Positions 1-6,195 of a DNA stretch of 18,017 nt are shown here, in pieces. This DNA is from JAAYWY01 sp050945275 (GTDB taxonomy: Bacteria > Bacillota > DTU030 > DUMP01). The stretch spans positions 1 to 18,017 of the forward strand of contig JBMNSQ010000023.1 of the NCBI GenBank assembly GCA_050945275.1. Reading direction: 5' to 3'. A program made the position numbers and the translations under genes. Positions within the stretch are counted from its first letter, which is position 1. Each line of letters begins with the position of its first letter. Under the pieces are notes generated by a model. The model ran no database searches. It worked only from the letters and a program-made list of their open reading frames with translations, and had not been told where the DNA came from.

Positions 1-109
1 CCAACAATAAAAGCCGACGAGCAAAATCCAGCTCCGGCCAATCCAAATCTAGCGGCCCTTCTGAACAAAGAATAGCTAGCACGGGGTAGTTTTGATCTAA
101 CTTATTCAC
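1..109 (-). CDS. Partial unrecognised ORF running off the left edge
   Basis: A frame on the minus strand is open from a GTG at 107-109 to the window edge, about 36 codons. It would begin MNKLDQNYPVLAILCSEG and continue with a Leu/Asp-rich stretch ending RRLLLL. An in-frame TAA lies 24 nt upstream of the GTG, so the frame cannot start much earlier. The purine run AGAGG lies 11-12 nt before the GTG, which is a poor but possible ribosome site. Codon use (CTA, TTG, GAT) resembles the neighbours. I do not recognise the family, and the fragment is too short to test. It would be divergent from the 55-aa ORF at 234. It could be a chance open frame. Confidence 0.4.
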   Translation of the reverse strand, partial: MNKLDQNYPVLAILCSEGPLDLDWPELDFARRLLLL

Positions 110-168
110 CGAAACATCATCCTCTTTGGCCCTTTATTTGACCCTTTATAGAATGGCTTATGCCACAC

Positions 169-196
169 ACCATTCTTGTATCTACCCCATATTATG
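169..196 (+). promoter_or_regulatory. Sigma-K-like promoter of the 55-aa ORF
   Basis: ACC (169-171), a 16-nt spacer, then CATATTATG (188-196). This fits the known mother-cell sigma-K pattern (AC, 16-17 nt, CATAnnnTA) except for the final base. The CATA box starts 46 nt before the chosen GTG start. The same arrangement precedes four other genes in this window, including yabG. Confidence 0.45.
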
Positions 197-233
197 TATC
201 AAGGGCCGTTTGGGCCTATAAGGAGGGATGAAT

Positions 234-401
234 GTGGCTACCACTGCCTACACCAAAGTATTTCCGCCGGAAGTGCGGCAGCATTTTGACCACTTTCATA
301 TTCCGAAGAAACTTCTGTATAAGCTTATTGCCCCCGAACCGGTAAGAACACCCACCGGGGCAGCTCGGCGTCCTAGTCGCCCACCAACTGGCGGTGGCTG
401 A
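234..401 (+). CDS. Small basic protein, 55 aa, motif shared with the 1767-2165 product
   Basis: A short gene with a consensus ribosome site, AGGAGGG at 221-227. The in-frame ATG at 228 abuts that site, so the GTG at 234 (6-nt gap) is the likelier start. The product has a central motif FPPEVRQHFDHFHIPK followed by KLLYKLIAPEP, then a tail rich in Pro, Arg and Gly (residues ~38-55). I know no family for it. The motif aligns with the C-terminal part of the Cys-rich protein at 1767 (P, V, Q, aromatic, F, PK in register). It has no signal peptide or membrane segment. A sigma-K-like promoter lies upstream, which suggests late mother-cell expression and possibly a spore-surface role. This is inference. 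The small size leaves some chance that it is not a gene, but the ribosome site, the promoter and the shared motif support it. Confidence 0.6.
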   Translation: MATTAYTKVFPPEVRQHFDHFHIPKKLLYKLIAPEPVRTPTGAARRPSRPPTGGG

Positions 402-452
402 GGTAAATTTGCCTAACCGGCCGGTGGCCGAAAGAAAGAACACATAACGTAC

Positions 453-478
453 ACGGGCAGCTACACAGGGCTGCCCGT
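453..478. repeat. Short palindrome with GGGC/GCCC arms
   Basis: ACGGGCAGC (453-461) pairs perfectly with GCTGCCCGT (470-478) around an 8-nt loop. No T-run follows, so it is not a typical terminator for the 55-aa ORF. The outer arms and the GTA/TAC flanks resemble those of the palindromes at 1665, 15637 and 15705, so it is probably one copy of a dispersed element. Confidence 0.5.
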
Positions 479-599
479 AATCGTACCCCGAGAATATCGC
501 GCCGGCTTTGTGACTGCTTTCTCTGTAACCAAAACAGCCTTTGCCTATATTTATATAAGAAAGACTTCTCGCACCATATTAAGGGAAGGTGAGATTCGT

Positions 600-1574
600 T
601 TGCTTTACTTCGTTACATACCCCAGTTGGGAAGGTCATTGGCATTGGTCCTTTAATCACTTAATCCAAGCCGAATTTGCGAAGCAGGGCATGGCCATAAA
701 AACCATCGTAACCGATTATACGTCGCCATCTATTCGGGAAACTATAACTGAGTTGCAGACCGTACAAAGTACACCAGAGGACATCTGGTTTTTCTCTGTA
801 GCGCAAAACCCAGCCATAGAATTGGTAGAGCATAAACCGGGACGAAAGTTTGCCAACATTAGCAACCTAAGCTGCTTTCCCTATGATCCAGCCCGATTAG
901 AAGGGGTGGACATGCAGGAAGACAAACGCTTCGGCTATTACGACAAGCTCTTTTGCAATTCACGTTGGGCCCAAGAGGCTGCAGCACAAACTTATCCCCA
1001 CCATCGACCACGCCTGGTTTATACTGGTTTCCCCTTGGATTTTAGCCGCTATGAGAAGTATTGGAGTGTACCTAAACAACCAAACTTAGTAGTCTTTAAC
1101 CAGCGCTTTTCCTGGGAGCGGCTGCCCTTAATCGAAATCGAACTGGCCCGCCGCCTCATTGCTCAAAAGTACGAGGTTAAGCATCTTTTTGCCCCAGTAG
1201 CCGGCAGCAAAGTAAGTGCCGATCCTAGACTGCAGCAATTGGCTATTATTGCTCAATCCACCGGACTAAAGTTTATTCCTAATCCCACCAAAAAAGAGTA
1301 TCTACAAAACCTATCCCGGGCAGCCGTAGTGGTAACTACCTCCATTTGTGATAACCTGTCTGTCGCTATGCTGGAGGCTATAGCCCTGGGAGCCATACCA
1401 GTAGCGCCAAAAGCCATGGCCTTTCCCGAGTTTATTCATCCCGACAACCTCTATCCCCCTTACGATCTGGCCTGCATAGAGCAACTGGTTATAGAGCAGC
1501 CACAGCGGCCCCATACCATAGATCAGTACGGGCATGAACTAGTGCTGGCCAAATACCTAGCCTGCATGAAATAA
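600..1574 (+). CDS. GT-B fold glycosyltransferase-like protein
   Basis: Predicted cytoplasmic glycosyltransferase of 324 aa. The C-terminal half carries the retaining GT4-type signature: TTSICDNLSVAMLEAIALG followed by AIPVAP (residues ~247-270), matching the nucleotide-sugar-binding loop in which a Glu sits before the conserved Ala/Gly run. The N-terminus (LYFVTYPSWEGH) looks like the first beta strand and loop of a GT-B acceptor domain. No signal peptide or transmembrane segment is seen. The frame is open back to a GTG at 510, but AGGTGA at 587-592 places the ribosome 7 nt before the TTG at 600, and the 510 start would add a stretch with no ribosome site. The donor sugar and acceptor are unknown. 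It lies between two small motif-sharing genes with sigma-K-like promoters, so modification of spore-surface protein or polysaccharide, as proposed for Bacillus Cge proteins, is a reasonable guess only. Confidence 0.72.
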   Translation: MLYFVTYPSWEGHWHWSFNHLIQAEFAKQGMAIKTIVTDYTSPSIRETITELQTVQSTPEDIWFFSVAQNPAIELVEHKPGRKFANISNLSCFPYDPARLEGVDMQEDKRFGYYDKLFCNSRWAQEAAAQTYPHHRPRLVYTGFPLDFSRYEKYWSVPKQPNLVVFNQRFSWERLPLIEIELARRLIAQKYEVKHLFAPVAGSKVSADPRLQQLAIIAQSTGLKFIPNPTKKEYLQNLSRAAVVVTTSICDNLSVAMLEAIALGAIPVAPKAMAFPEFIHPDNLYPPYDLACIEQLVIEQPQRPHTIDQYGHELVLAKYLACMK

Positions 1575-1664
1575 AGGTCATCTTGTCAACCCTGAAGCGA
1601 AACCTGCTGTAAATGCAGCCTGCATCTGAAGAATGGCCCTCTGTTTTCGTCCGGTTCCCAGTGC

Positions 1665-1693
1665 TACGGGCAGGGACAGAGTCCTGCCCCTAC
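1665..1693. repeat. Short palindrome, GGGCAGG/CCTGCCC
   Basis: GGGCAGG (1668-1674) pairs with CCTGCCC (1683-1689). It is flanked by CTAC on the left and CTAC on the right. It resembles the elements at 453, 15637 and 15705. It is followed by AGATCGC, not a T-run, so a terminator role is weak. Confidence 0.5.
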
Positions 1694-1707
1694 AGATCGC
1701 TCTAAAA

Positions 1708-1735
1708 ACCAATTCTCTCGGTACAGCATATACTA
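1708..1735 (+). promoter_or_regulatory. Sigma-K-like promoter of the Cys-rich ORF
   Basis: ACC (1708-1710), a 16-nt spacer, then gCATATACTA (1726-1735). This is a full match to the sigma-K pattern gCATAnnnTA with AC at the -35. The CATA box begins 40 nt before the GTG start at 1767. Confidence 0.55.
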
Positions 1736-1766
1736 TCTTGACTGAATCACAGGGAGGGATAAGACT

Positions 1767-2165
1767 GTGTCCAGTAACCTAAAACAGACACCGTGTGACA
1801 ATCCGGACTCACCAAAAACCTGCTGTAACCACAAAGAGGATACAACTTCTGAGGAATTAAAATTATCCCCGGAACCAGCTATAGAGACGACACCGGATGA
1901 GGCTACTGACATGACCCCAAAAGAGCTGGCTCCCAAGTTAGATCCTCCAGTAGCCACCCCCAAACAATGTGCACCAAAATGCAAGTGCAAAGCTAAGGCA
2001 ACAGCTCCACCACGAAAATCCCGCCTTCCAAACGCTGTCGTTCAATATTACCTGCAATTCGGCTTTACTCCTAAAGCTGTGCACGCAATTTTGCACTCAC
2101 CCCCACAAGATTTAACAAATAAGAAAGTGTCTTTTGTCTCTGTTACGCCGCCAAAAAATTGCTGA
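1767..2165 (+). CDS. Cys-rich hypothetical protein, 132 aa, candidate spore-envelope protein
   Basis: Unrecognised protein. The GTG start is set by GGGAGGG at 1752-1758, 8 nt upstream. There are seven Cys (10, 19, 20, 68, 72, 74, 132), including CC and CxxxCxC clusters. The middle (residues ~24-60) is rich in Glu, Asp, Pro and Thr, followed by a basic Lys/Arg/Pro stretch (~65-86). The C-terminal segment LPNAVVQYYLQFGFTPK (87-103) aligns with the motif of the 55-aa protein at 234. There is no signal peptide or membrane helix. The strong sigma-K-like promoter and the cysteine content fit a late mother-cell coat or crust component that could cross-link by disulfides or bind metal. That is inference; no homologue is recalled. 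It stands alone, closed by a strong terminator just downstream. Confidence 0.7.
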   Translation: MSSNLKQTPCDNPDSPKTCCNHKEDTTSEELKLSPEPAIETTPDEATDMTPKELAPKLDPPVATPKQCAPKCKCKAKATAPPRKSRLPNAVVQYYLQFGFTPKAVHAILHSPPQDLTNKKVSFVSVTPPKNC

Positions 2166-2195
2166 GGCTAAAAGTATTTGGCCGGGGGCCAAAAC

Positions 2196-2229
2196 AAAGA
2201 ATCCCGGGAAATAACACCCGGGTTTCTTT
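2196..2229. terminator. Bidirectional terminator between convergent genes
   Basis: AAAGAAtCCCGGG (2196-2208) pairs with CCCGGGtTTCTTT (2217-2229), a 13-position stem with one T-T mismatch and an 8-nt loop. T-rich sequence follows on the plus strand, and TTCTTTGTTTT follows on the minus strand. It serves the Cys-rich ORF (+) and the DUF3794-like ORF (-). Confidence 0.75.
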
Positions 2230-2281
2230 ATGTTCTTTCTCTTTTTCTCGCCGGTCGCCGACCGGAATTAATATCGTCCCC

Positions 2282-2890
2282 TCAGCCTCGCTCCGGCATG
2301 GCCCACGTCATAGGCGGTATGCTTTCTGCCCCGCGGGGAAAAAACGGCATCCGCCGGTGCATCGACGGTGTTGATTCAACCATGTCAGGAGGTGGGGACA
2401 TGGTTGGTTCAGCCGGGAATCTCTCCACTGGAGGCAGGGTCTCATTCTCCAGAAAAAATTGCATCGGTTCTTCTTTGGGGGGCAACACTTTCTCCTGTTG
2501 GCTAGGTACTGCCGGAATTTCTAACTGTATTACACCCGTCACCTCAACTTCGGCTTTTTGTTCTTGCCCACCGGTCAAGGTGCAAACCGGCATCTGTGCC
2601 AGATCTGCCTTTATTAAGTCTACATCCGTGGCATGTTCTAGGTCTACTTCTACGCTAACATAACGGGTAGTGCTGGCAAAATGGAACTTGCCCCGTCCTT
2701 CTTTGCTTTCATAGCAAGTCGTAAGTTCCACCTTGCCAAATACCAACATCCGACCGGCCGCTAGCTGCCAACAATGTAACGCCGCTATATCGGCTCCGCA
2801 AGCAACTATCTTAGATCCTGAAAAACCCGGTAGCTGCCAAGTTACGGTAAACGGCTTCTGGGCCACCACCCGCAGGTTTTTTGCCACCAT
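2282..2890 (-). CDS. DUF3794-like protein with Pro/Glu-rich tail, candidate spore protein
   Basis: A 202-aa protein. The frame is open to 3019, but no ribosome site precedes the upstream ATGs. AAGGGAG 7 nt before the ATG at 2890 fixes this start. Residues ~20-126 resemble a single divergent DUF3794 unit (the domain repeated in the neighbouring SipL-like protein): a strand with V-x-G-K-V and a Tyr, a Gly turn, alternating hydrophobic positions, and a closing AEVEVTGVIQLEI-type strand. The IHKQ/EDVPF core of the standard repeat is absent, so the assignment is tentative. Residues ~127-202 are Pro-, Glu- and Met-rich and probably disordered. There is no signal peptide. The sigma-K-like promoter at 2924-2951 and a neighbour two genes away with the same fold suggest a spore-envelope partner protein. 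It could instead be an unrelated beta-rich protein. Confidence 0.65.
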   Translation of the reverse strand: MVAKNLRVVAQKPFTVTWQLPGFSGSKIVACGADIAALHCWQLAAGRMLVFGKVELTTCYESKEGRGKFHFASTTRYVSVEVDLEHATDVDLIKADLAQMPVCTLTGGQEQKAEVEVTGVIQLEIPAVPSQQEKVLPPKEEPMQFFLENETLPPVERFPAEPTMSPPPDMVESTPSMHRRMPFFPRGAESIPPMTWAMPERG

Positions 2891-2923
2891 TTCTCCACTC
2901 CCTTCACATACGATCGTTGCTGT

Positions 2924-2951
2924 CATAGTATGCAAAGACAATGGACATCGT
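2924..2951 (-). promoter_or_regulatory. Sigma-K-like promoter of the DUF3794-like ORF
   Basis: On the minus strand: ACG (2951-2949), a 16-nt spacer, then CATACTATG (2932-2924). The CATA box starts 42 nt before the ATG at 2890. The last -10 base and the third -35 base deviate from consensus. Confidence 0.4.
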
Positions 2952-3026
2952 GCCGATACAAATAAAGAACACTCAAAAGAGGTGTCCAATTGGTTTATCA
3001 TGTGTAGCAACGCGTGCAAATTATGA

Positions 3027-3063
3027 AGCGAAGCGAAGACTTTTTAAGATCATTCGCTTCGCT
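3027..3063. repeat. AGCGAAGCGAA inverted repeat element
   Basis: AGCGAAGCGAA (3027-3037) pairs perfectly over 11 bp with TTCGCTTCGCT (3053-3063) around a 15-nt loop that itself contains CTT/AAG. The right side continues CAGTATGACA. The sequence resembles a type of intergenic element (GAGCGAAGCGAAG with CTCAGnATGACA flanks) that I recall from many bacterial genomes. The 278-nt gap 2891-3168 otherwise holds the promoter above and no gene. Confidence 0.6.
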
Positions 3064-3168
3064 CAGTATGACACAGTTAGCTTCTTTACGATACCCGTCT
3101 AAAGAGCGGCCTATATGAAAAGCTTTTTGATGAGCTCTATCGGCGTGGTTACTAACCGGCAAAGTTAA

Positions 3169-3939
3169 TTACCCGATAAACTGCTGGGTAAAAATAATCC
3201 CATACTGACTACCCTTAGCTATTCCAATTCCAACATGGGTAAAGTTGGGGTTTAGAATGTTAGCACGGTGACCCGGACTATTCATCAAGCCTGAATGGGC
3301 CGAGTCGGCTGTAGGGGCACCAGCTAAGTTCTCACCCGCTGTGCGATAAGATATTTTTGCCCGCTGCATCTGGTCAAAAGGCGATCCTAGCGTGGGGGAT
3401 ATGTGCCCAAAATAGTCATTAGATACCATATCGGCACTCTTAATTCGCGCTGTTTCCACCAAGCGCATGTCCAGCTGTAACGGTTTAAGACCTGCCTCCA
3501 CCCGTGCCTGATTAGCCAGTTCAAACAGACGTGCCTCCTCGGCCGCTAGTTTTCCTGGCAAAGGTGTAGAGGGTTCTGGTTTTGGTGTCGGAGCAGGGAC
3601 AGGGTCGGGCTTGGGTTCGGGCTGAGGCTGCGGCTTTGGTACCGGAACTGGTTTGGGTTTTGGAACCGGGGTCGGAGCTGGGGCTGGAGTCGGCATCTGG
3701 CCTCGCACTCCGAGCTGGGCTAAAATTTGCTGCGTCAGACGTTCAGCTAAACTTTGAACTACACTCGGCCCAAAGAAACTACCCAGTTGCCTTCTGAGCT
3801 GCCCCTCAACCTGTTGGTATACCTGATTGCACAGCTGACCGTTGGTCCCAGCAACAACCGGCTCCTTAGCAAACCCAACTGCAGTCACACCTAGTACTAA
3901 TGCTAGCGTAACTAGTAACACGGTAAGTTTTCTCGGCAT
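3169..3939 (-). CDS. Secreted CAP (YkwD/SCP-like) domain protein
   Basis: A 256-aa exported protein of the YkwD type. Domains in order: signal peptide (residues 1-24, KLTVLLVTLALVLG core); a region of ~55 residues rich in Gln and Leu; a Pro/Lys/Gln linker (82-128) typical of wall-spanning spacers; and a C-terminal CAP domain (~134-256). The CAP signatures are visible: DYFGHISP with His179, AGENLA with Glu203, and SPGHRANILNP with His224, the residues that line the CAP cavity. The start is set by AGAGGTGAAGG just before the ATG. The function of bacterial CAP proteins is poorly known. They are extracellular, and some are spore-coat associated or stress-induced. A sigma-A-like promoter and a palindrome at the expected transcription start suggest vegetative, repressor-controlled expression. 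Confidence 0.92.
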   Translation of the reverse strand: MPRKLTVLLVTLALVLGVTAVGFAKEPVVAGTNGQLCNQVYQQVEGQLRRQLGSFFGPSVVQSLAERLTQQILAQLGVRGQMPTPAPAPTPVPKPKPVPVPKPQPQPEPKPDPVPAPTPKPEPSTPLPGKLAAEEARLFELANQARVEAGLKPLQLDMRLVETARIKSADMVSNDYFGHISPTLGSPFDQMQRAKISYRTAGENLAGAPTADSAHSGLMNSPGHRANILNPNFTHVGIGIAKGSQYGIIFTQQFIG

Positions 3940-3965
3940 CCTTCACCTCTCCCTAACATTATAAT

Positions 3966-3979
3966 TGCCAAAGTTGGCA
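3966..3979 (-). promoter_or_regulatory. Operator-like palindrome upstream of the CAP gene
   Basis: TGCCAA-AG-TTGGCA is a perfect 6+6 bp dyad, just downstream of the -10 box (3985-3990) and upstream of the ribosome site. This is the +1 region, where a repressor would block transcription. The cognate regulator is not identified. Confidence 0.4.
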
Positions 3980-3984
3980 GTTTG

Positions 3985-4014
3985 ATTATACCAGCTGTAC
4001 CAGTTACTGTGCAA
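3985..4014 (-). promoter_or_regulatory. Sigma-A-type promoter of the CAP gene
   Basis: On the minus strand: TTGCAC (4014-4009), an 18-nt spacer and a consensus TATAAT (3990-3985). The start site would fall about 40 nt before the ATG at 3939. Confidence 0.6.
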
Positions 4015-4143
4015 AGTCCCAAATTGACCCACAGGGGCCCTTTTTTGCCAACAAGGGGCACGCCATCTGTTAGCCTAGGCATAGAGAAATAGCATGACCG
4101 TAAGAGCCAACAACGGGTCCCCTGGGAATACATTCCTAACAGC

Positions 4144-4182
4144 AAAGAGGAAACCACGGCCAGCCGCCGTGGTTTCCTCTTT
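4144..4182. terminator. Strong terminator after the SipL-like gene
   Basis: A 17-bp perfect stem (4144-4160 with 4166-4182) with a 5-nt loop CAGCC; the arms end in AAAGAGG and CCTCTTT. It begins 9 nt after the stop codon of the minus-strand gene at 4191. The rest of the 3940-4190 gap holds the CAP-gene promoter and palindrome, and no gene. Confidence 0.8.
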
Positions 4183-4190
4183 ATAAGACT

Positions 4191-5795
4191 TTACCCTTGC
4201 CCAATTACCTTATCTGGAATGCATACTTTTTGTCCCGGATAAAGTAATTCCGGGTGTTTCAACGATGGATTGGCAGCCATTAACGCTTCCACTGTTACTC
4301 CATAACGCTGAGCAATGCTCCACAGGCTTTCTCCCGGTTGCACCACATGGAATCGCATACTGGGACATTCGGCTACTGGCGGTGGAGTCGGTCCAGGCAC
4401 AGCTTCTTCGCGGACATCTACCACCACGTTAAGCTGTACCGGTTCTGTTACCTTAACAAAAACTTCTACGATAACAGCTTGGGATAACCGCTGACCGCCA
4501 CCACCCGGCACATGCGGTGGACACGTTTTGTCGTGGTGATGGTGGTCATGGTGCTTGTGGTCATCCTTTAGTGTATACTCCACGTCGCCAATAATGTTTG
4601 CTCGAACATGAACTGACATATCAGGGGTGGAACCAGGAGTATCGAGAACCATCCGGAATGGAACATCCTCGGAATGGTGACGCAAGAGATTCCCCATATC
4701 CACAAAGAATACTTGTTTATGGATAGTACCGCGCACGATAACGGAATCCCGTTTCACTTCGGCCGTTACATCTTCTAATCTTGCCATAATAGAGAAAATC
4801 TTTAGTGCCTGCATAGGTAGACAAACTTCACTATCTATGGATTCGCGCTTCGTATCCTCAGTGACTACATGATCTACTTTTAGTAAACGTCGCTCTACAA
4901 TGATATCAGGACCGGTAACATTGGTAACCACTTGAATCTGCAGCGGCTCGACAACCTTGATAAAGGCCTCGACAATCATTGTTTGGCGAAGTTCCCGTCC
5001 CGGAACATGCCTGAGCTTAAAATCATCCACCATAACATTGACATCCACAAAAGCCTCCATATCACTGGTGGCTCCTGGAATATCAGCCGTAATAGAAAAC
5101 GGCACATCCTCCGGTATATGACGAACTAAGTTACCTTCGTCCACAAAGAAAATTTGTTTGTGGATTATACCCTTAACGGTCACCGAATCGTCCCTAATAG
5201 TAGTAGTTACATTTCTAACCTCGGCCCTAACATCGAAAATCTTAAGGGCATTCATGGGTAGGGTTACGGTGTTGGAGATAGATTCCCGAATGGTATCTTC
5301 GCCAACCACACTCTCAACCCGAAGCAATTCCCTCGTTACTACGATGTCAGTATTAGTAACATCTACTACAACTTCCATCTGCTCTACTTCGGTTACTTTA
5401 ACGAATGCTTGAATAGCGACGTCCTGTACGACTTCACGACCATCAGCCGATAATGTCCAATCCACACTAACTATCTTGGTGTGAGCCTGACAGCTCATAC
5501 CTGGTTCTGCGCCTTCCACCTCGACAAAAAAGTGGAATGGTACATCCTCAGGTACATGGCGCACTAAATCGCCTTGATCCACATAAAAGACTTGCTTGTG
5601 AATGGTTCCCTGGATGAAGACTCCGTCACGCCTTATCTCGCATTTGGTACCTTTAAGGGTAGCCTGCACCTCAAAGACTTTGATCGCCTGCACAGGAAGC
5701 GTAACGGTGGCCTGCACCGTCTTTGTCTTGGTTTGCTCACCTACTACCCGCTGAACTCTCAGCAGCCGCCGGCGCACTACCAATTGTGGCGCCAT
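4191..5795 (-). CDS. sipL: SipL-like spore morphogenesis protein: three DUF3794 repeats plus LysM
   Basis: A 534-aa cytosolic (mother-cell) scaffold. Three DUF3794 repeats lie at ~1-146, 149-293 and 296-462, each with the core GxIHKQxFxVDxGxLxRHxxEDVPF. A Pro-rich linker (463-476) and a C-terminal LysM domain (481-526, starting FHVVQPGESLWSIAQRYGV) follow. This is the layout of clostridial SipL, the functional counterpart of Bacillus SpoVID, whose LysM binds the coat ATPase SpoIVA during coat assembly and engulfment. Repeat 3 carries an unusual His-rich insertion (residues 411-428, DDHKHHDHHHHDK then Cys/His) that the other two lack. The ATG follows GGAGGGGAG. The upstream AC-N16-CATA pattern hints at mother-cell control. 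Symbol by analogy; several DUF3794-LysM paralogues can occur in one genome. Confidence 0.85.
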   Translation of the reverse strand: MAPQLVVRRRLLRVQRVVGEQTKTKTVQATVTLPVQAIKVFEVQATLKGTKCEIRRDGVFIQGTIHKQVFYVDQGDLVRHVPEDVPFHFFVEVEGAEPGMSCQAHTKIVSVDWTLSADGREVVQDVAIQAFVKVTEVEQMEVVVDVTNTDIVVTRELLRVESVVGEDTIRESISNTVTLPMNALKIFDVRAEVRNVTTTIRDDSVTVKGIIHKQIFFVDEGNLVRHIPEDVPFSITADIPGATSDMEAFVDVNVMVDDFKLRHVPGRELRQTMIVEAFIKVVEPLQIQVVTNVTGPDIIVERRLLKVDHVVTEDTKRESIDSEVCLPMQALKIFSIMARLEDVTAEVKRDSVIVRGTIHKQVFFVDMGNLLRHHSEDVPFRMVLDTPGSTPDMSVHVRANIIGDVEYTLKDDHKHHDHHHHDKTCPPHVPGGGGQRLSQAVIVEVFVKVTEPVQLNVVVDVREEAVPGPTPPPVAECPSMRFHVVQPGESLWSIAQRYGVTVEALMAANPSLKHPELLYPGQKVCIPDKVIGQG

Positions 5796-5826
5796 ATTCT
5801 CCCCTCCTTGCCCAAAATCTCAGTCT

Positions 5827-5854
5827 AAATATATGCGACTGCTAGCGGTTGTGT
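5827..5854 (-). promoter_or_regulatory. Sigma-K-like promoter of the SipL-like gene
   Basis: On the minus strand: ACA (5854-5852), a 16-nt spacer, then CATATATTT (5835-5827). The CATA box starts 40 nt before the ATG. The two final -10 bases read TT rather than TA. C. difficile sipL is transcribed earlier, under sigma-E, and sigma-E and sigma-K -10 boxes are alike, so the factor is uncertain. Confidence 0.35.
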
Positions 5855-5893
5855 GCCCATTTTCCTCGAAAAGAACAAAGACAGCCTAATTTT

Positions 5894-5924
5894 GTATAGC
5901 GCCTAGCCAAAAAGGCAGATAATA
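5894..5924 (+). promoter_or_regulatory. Possible forespore (sigma-F/G-like) promoter of the CotF-like pair
   Basis: GTATA (5894-5898), 16 nt, then GCAGATAATA (5915-5924). This fits the forespore pattern GYWTA-N16-GGNRANAHTR except for one G. No AC-N16-CATA pattern and no sigma-A -35 at the right spacing were found here. Weak. Confidence 0.22.
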
Positions 5925-5956
5925 CTAGTGTAAATTCAACATGAGGAGGTGGGATT

Positions 5957-6178
5957 ATGGCACCGGTAACCATGGTAACTGAACGGGAGAAGCTCTATCT
6001 GGAAGATGCACTGGCAGCGGAGTGCCTTAAGGAAAAGAAGTATGGCCTTTATGCCAACACAGCCGAAGATAAAGACCTACAGAAACTTTTCGAGCGCATG
6101 GCTAAGGAAAGTACAAGTCATCGGGAAAAAATAGAGCAGCTTATGCATCATACTGGCCTCAGTATACAACCTCATTAG
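5957..6178 (+). CDS. Small ferritin-like protein, CotF-associated
   Basis: A 73-aa all-helical acidic/basic protein (helix 1 ~8-35, EREKLYLEDALAAECLKEKK; helix 2 ~38-66, ending KESTSHREKIEQL). It resembles the small ferritin-like/spore-coat helices seen beside CotF-like proteins in clostridia: a conserved E-x-x-C/K pattern in helix 1 and an S-H-x-E-K-I pair in helix 2. It has too few residues to form a four-helix ferritin alone, so a dimer, alone or with the next gene's product, is likely. AGGAGGTGG lies 5 nt before the ATG. It is followed at 17 nt by the CotF-like gene, so they probably form one operon. The family assignment is by pattern, not by a known name. Confidence 0.75.
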   Translation: MAPVTMVTEREKLYLEDALAAECLKEKKYGLYANTAEDKDLQKLFERMAKESTSHREKIEQLMHHTGLSIQPH

Positions 6179-6195
6179 CTAAAGGAGGCTATTAA

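Noticed and set aside
575..581. CATATTA resembling a sigma-G -10 box before the glycosyltransferase gene
   Set aside because: Transcription would start on top of the ribosome site at 587-592, leaving almost no leader, and the -35 match is poor.
1600..1640. Hairpin-like ATGCA/TGCAT after the glycosyltransferase gene as a terminator
   Set aside because: The stem is only 5 bp and no T-run follows.
2251..2265. CCGGTC-GCC-GACCGG hairpin near the end of the DUF3794-like gene
   Set aside because: No T-run in either direction; the adjacent 13-position stem at 2196-2229 explains termination better.
3582..3797. Plus-strand open frame rich in Glu, Gly and Leu
   Set aside because: It is the complement of the Pro/Lys linker of the CAP protein; its repeats arise from the opposite strand.
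3912..4157. Open frame on the minus strand upstream of the CAP gene
   Set aside because: It overlaps the promoter, the palindrome and the CAP gene start, has no ribosome site, and its composition is unlike a protein family.
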